Source of the DNA: CAWVWD01 sp965662365
GTDB taxonomy: Bacteria; Bacteroidota; Bacteroidia; Chitinophagales; Saprospiraceae
DNA: 6,915 nucleotides
Direction of reading: 5' to 3'
Assembly (NCBI GenBank): GCA_965662365.1
Contig: CBFIHR010000136.1
Coordinates: forward strand, 1-6,915
Part shown: positions 4,805 through 6,915 of the stretch, in pieces
Numbering within the stretch: the first letter of the stretch is position 1
How the letters are laid out: each line of letters starts with the position of its first letter
Translations under genes and position numbers: made by a program
The notes under the pieces: model-generated
Databases searched by the model: none
What the model saw: the letters and a program-made list of their open reading frames with translations, nothing else
Told to the model about the DNA's origin: nothing

Positions 4805-6118
4805 ATGAATATCACAGTCGTTGGGACAGGCTATGTTGGGTTAGTCACAGGAACTTGTTTTGCAGAGACAGGAAATCAAGTGCTGTGTATCGACATTGAT
4901 AAAAATAAGGTTAACCGGATGCGTAACGGAGAAGTTCCGATTTACGAACCTGGGTTGGAACTTATCTTTAGAAGAAATACAAAGCAAGGTCGTTTGAAAT
5001 TTTCAACTGACTTGAAGGACGGGGTTGAGCATGGTGAAATTATTTTCCTGGCATTGCCTACACCTCCAGGTGGTGACGGAGCCGCTGATTTATCGTTTGT
5101 AATGGGCGTTGCGGAGCAGTTGTCAACAATGATTACGACATACAAAGTCATTGTGAATAAAAGTACAGTGCCTGTAGGGACGGCAGATAAAGTCTCTGCT
5201 ATTTTAGCTGAAAATTTAAGTCAGGATTTGTTTGATGTCGTTTCAAACCCGGAGTTTTTGCGAGAGGGGGTTGCAGTTGATGATTTTATGAAACCAGATA
5301 GAATTGTCGTGGGTACTTCATCTGAAAAAGCAAAAATAACAATGGAGCGATTGTATGCGCCATTTGTACGTCAGGGAAATCCTATTCTCATAATGAATGA
5401 ACGCTCGGCAGAAGTAACTAAATATGCTGCCAACGCTTATTTGGCTACAAGAATTTCATTTATGAATGAAGTGGCTAACTTTTGTGAAAAAGTTGGGGCA
5501 GATGTAGATATGGTTCGTAAAGGGGTGGGATCTGATAGTAGAATTGGAAAACGGTTTCTATTTGCAGGTGTTGGCTATGGCGGTTCTTGTTTTCCAAAAG
5601 ACGTACAAGCATTAGTTAATACTTCTGACTCTTATAATTATGATTTTAAAATTTTAAAATCAGTCTTAAAGGTGAATCGTATCCAAAAATCTATCTTGGT
5701 AGAAAAGCTACAGAAATATTTTAGGTACGATTTGAGTGGTAAAACATTTGGGATTTGGGGTTTAGCTTTCAAACCTAATACGGATGATATTAGAGAAGCA
5801 CCTGCTTTATACATTATAGAAGAGCTATTACAACTTGGTGCGAAGGTTAAGGCTTTTGACCCAGAGGCGATGGAAAATGTCCGCAAAGTTTTTGGAGATA
5901 GAATTGAATTAGTGGAGGACCAGTACGAAGCATTGATTGGGGTTGATGCCTTAGTCGTTGTTACCGAATGGAGTGTTTTTAGAACGCCGAGTTTTAATGT
6001 AATGGCACAATTGATGAATAATAAAGCCATTTTTGATGGTCGAAATGTATTCGACTTAATAGAAATGCAAGAATTAGGTTTTCATTATGAAAGCATTGGT
6101 AGAACTAAGATTAATTAA
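4805..6118 (+). CDS. ugd: UDP-glucose 6-dehydrogenase
   Basis: This enzyme oxidises UDP-glucose to UDP-glucuronate with two NAD+, in the cytoplasm, supplying uronic acid for a surface polysaccharide. The 437-residue product is the usual length for the short bacterial form. The N-terminal Rossmann domain starts at once with NITVVGTGYVGLVTG (nucleotide loop near 7-13), followed by CIDID, where an acidic residue contacts the ribose. PTPPGGDGAADLS, KSTVPVGT and NPEFLREG follow in family order. The central dimer helix contains AEVTKYAANAYLATRISFMNE with K206 and N210. The catalytic cysteine C262 and D266 lie in GYGGSCFPKD. The C-terminal UDP-binding domain has GLAFKPNTDDIREAP and ends with FDGRNVFD. 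All catalytic residues checked are intact. UDP-GlcNAc dehydrogenases are close relatives, so a GlcNAc substrate is possible, though length and motifs favour UDP-glucose. It lies 36 nt before the aminotransferase, suggesting one operon. Confidence 0.93.
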   Translation: MNITVVGTGYVGLVTGTCFAETGNQVLCIDIDKNKVNRMRNGEVPIYEPGLELIFRRNTKQGRLKFSTDLKDGVEHGEIIFLALPTPPGGDGAADLSFVMGVAEQLSTMITTYKVIVNKSTVPVGTADKVSAILAENLSQDLFDVVSNPEFLREGVAVDDFMKPDRIVVGTSSEKAKITMERLYAPFVRQGNPILIMNERSAEVTKYAANAYLATRISFMNEVANFCEKVGADVDMVRKGVGSDSRIGKRFLFAGVGYGGSCFPKDVQALVNTSDSYNYDFKILKSVLKVNRIQKSILVEKLQKYFRYDLSGKTFGIWGLAFKPNTDDIREAPALYIIEELLQLGAKVKAFDPEAMENVRKVFGDRIELVEDQYEALIGVDALVVVTEWSVFRTPSFNVMAQLMNNKAIFDGRNVFDLIEMQELGFHYESIGRTKIN

Positions 6119-6154
6119 TATTAATACAAAAATAATCTTTAAAAAAACTGATTT

Positions 6155-6915
6155 ATGAATATTCCAATGGTAGATTTAAAAACGCAGTATCAAAATATCA
6201 AAGATCAAGTTGATGCAGCGATTTTGGAGTGTGTCAGTTCTACTTGGTTCATAGGAGGGCCGAATGTTCAGTCTTTTAAAGAAAACTTAGCAAAATATTT
6301 AGATGTAAAACATGTGATTCCGTGTGCAAATGGAACAGATGCGCTACAAATTGCAATGATGGCAGTTGGACTAAAGCCGGGGGATGAGGTTATTCTTCCT
6401 GCCTTCACATATGTTGCCACTGCAGAAGTAATTGCACTTTTGGGATTAAAACCGGTAATGATTGATGTTGAAATAGATACATTCAATATCAAGGTTGATG
6501 AAATTGAAGCTGCTATAACTCCAAAAACTAAAGCGATTGTTCCGGTTCATTTATTTGGACAAATCGCTGATATGGAGTCGATTATGACTATTGCTGAAAA
6601 GTATAATCTTTATGTTATCGAAGATAACGCACAAGCAATCGGTGCGGATTATACTTTTTCTGATGGTACGGTGAAGAAAGGAGGAACAATTGGTCATATC
6701 GGTTGTACGTCTTTCTATCCTTCCAAAAATTTGGGTTGTTACGGTGATGGCGGAGCGATTTTTACGAATGATGAGGCTTTAGGGAAGAAAATTCAGATGG
6801 TCGCTAATCATGGACAAAGTCGTCGTTATTATCATGATGAAATTGGTGTTAACTCTCGTCTTGATGCAGTTCAGGCTGTAGTTTTGAATATCAAACTACC
6901 GCTGTTAGATGGCTA
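6155..6915 (+). CDS. DegT/DnrJ/EryC1/StrS sugar aminotransferase, WbpE/WlbC-like (3' end outside the window)
   Basis: This is a PLP-dependent enzyme that moves an amino group, usually from glutamate, to a keto-sugar nucleotide. The window holds 253 whole codons plus two bases; the family is about 360-380 residues, so roughly the last third is missing. The start fits: IPMVDLKTQYQNIK at 3-16 opens the family. Then come CANGTDALQIA at 57-67, GDEVILPAFTYVATAE at 76-91, VPVHLFGQ at 129-136, and EDNAQAIGA with D157 and Q160 at the cofactor. FYPSKNLGCYGDGGA carries the Schiff-base lysine K191, and HGQSRRYYH and VNSRLDAVQA follow. CTSF-PSK-LGCYGDGGAIFTND and NSRLD resemble WbpE/WlbC, which aminate UDP-3-keto-GlcNAcA, more than 4-amino enzymes such as ArnB. 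That is my reading from memory of WbpE, and substrate remains inferred. A 20-residue loop before the lysine, rich in Gly and Lys, is also family-typical. It follows ugd by 36 nt. Confidence 0.92.
   Translation, partial: MNIPMVDLKTQYQNIKDQVDAAILECVSSTWFIGGPNVQSFKENLAKYLDVKHVIPCANGTDALQIAMMAVGLKPGDEVILPAFTYVATAEVIALLGLKPVMIDVEIDTFNIKVDEIEAAITPKTKAIVPVHLFGQIADMESIMTIAEKYNLYVIEDNAQAIGADYTFSDGTVKKGGTIGHIGCTSFYPSKNLGCYGDGGAIFTNDEALGKKIQMVANHGQSRRYYHDEIGVNSRLDAVQAVVLNIKLPLLDG

Noticed and set aside
4942..5151. Minus-strand open frame of 69 codons inside ugd.
   Set aside because: It overlaps conserved Ugd motifs and has no support of its own. The same holds for the frame at 5638-6030.
6268..6492. 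Minus-strand open frame of 74 codons inside the aminotransferase.
   Set aside because: It is antisense to conserved DegT-family sequence and has no independent motif.

Overview
The window looks like Bacteroidota (Bacteroidetes) chromosome. It is AT-rich. Three of its promoter candidates fit the phylum's TTTG / TAnnTTTG pattern rather than TTGACA / TATAAT. There are almost no Shine-Dalgarno sequences. It also carries a UpxY-type antiterminator next to a winged-helix regulator, a pairing I associate with Bacteroidota polysaccharide loci. I cannot assign a genus. All six supported genes are on the + strand.

Region 1 (1-2934) is housekeeping. It holds a long-form Sua5/TsaC threonylcarbamoyl-AMP synthase for tRNA t6A modification (170-1144), a 211-nt gap with overlapping hairpins built on GTGTAA/TTACAC, and a complete pyruvate kinase (1356-2795). 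A strong 14-bp stem-loop at 2899-2934 closes this block.

Region 2 (2935-4804) is the regulatory entry to a surface-polysaccharide locus. A non-coding AT-rich stretch of roughly 335 nt leads to a promoter whose -7 element lies inside a perfect 14+5+14 nt palindrome. That palindrome ends three bases before the start codon of a winged-helix / nucleotidyltransferase-fold regulator (3319-3852). A second promoter and a short structured leader precede the UpxY-family NusG paralogue (4049-4588). A further 216-nt non-coding leader with several small hairpins follows.

Region 3 (4805 to the window end) is the start of the biosynthetic genes: UDP-glucose 6-dehydrogenase (4805-6118), then after 36 nt a DegT-family sugar aminotransferase cut by the window edge (6155-6915). 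Its sequence is strongly WbpE/WlbC-like. Together they suggest a capsule, O-antigen or exopolysaccharide containing a uronic acid and an amino sugar.

How the parts may work together (inference): the regulator may control itself or upxY through the palindrome. UpxY would then ride RNA polymerase through the polysaccharide operon and suppress premature termination. The least explained items are the palindrome at the regulator start, the degenerate nucleotidyltransferase motif in that regulator, and the structured leaders of pyk, upxY and ugd. The gene families themselves are known, and I do not claim an entirely new system.
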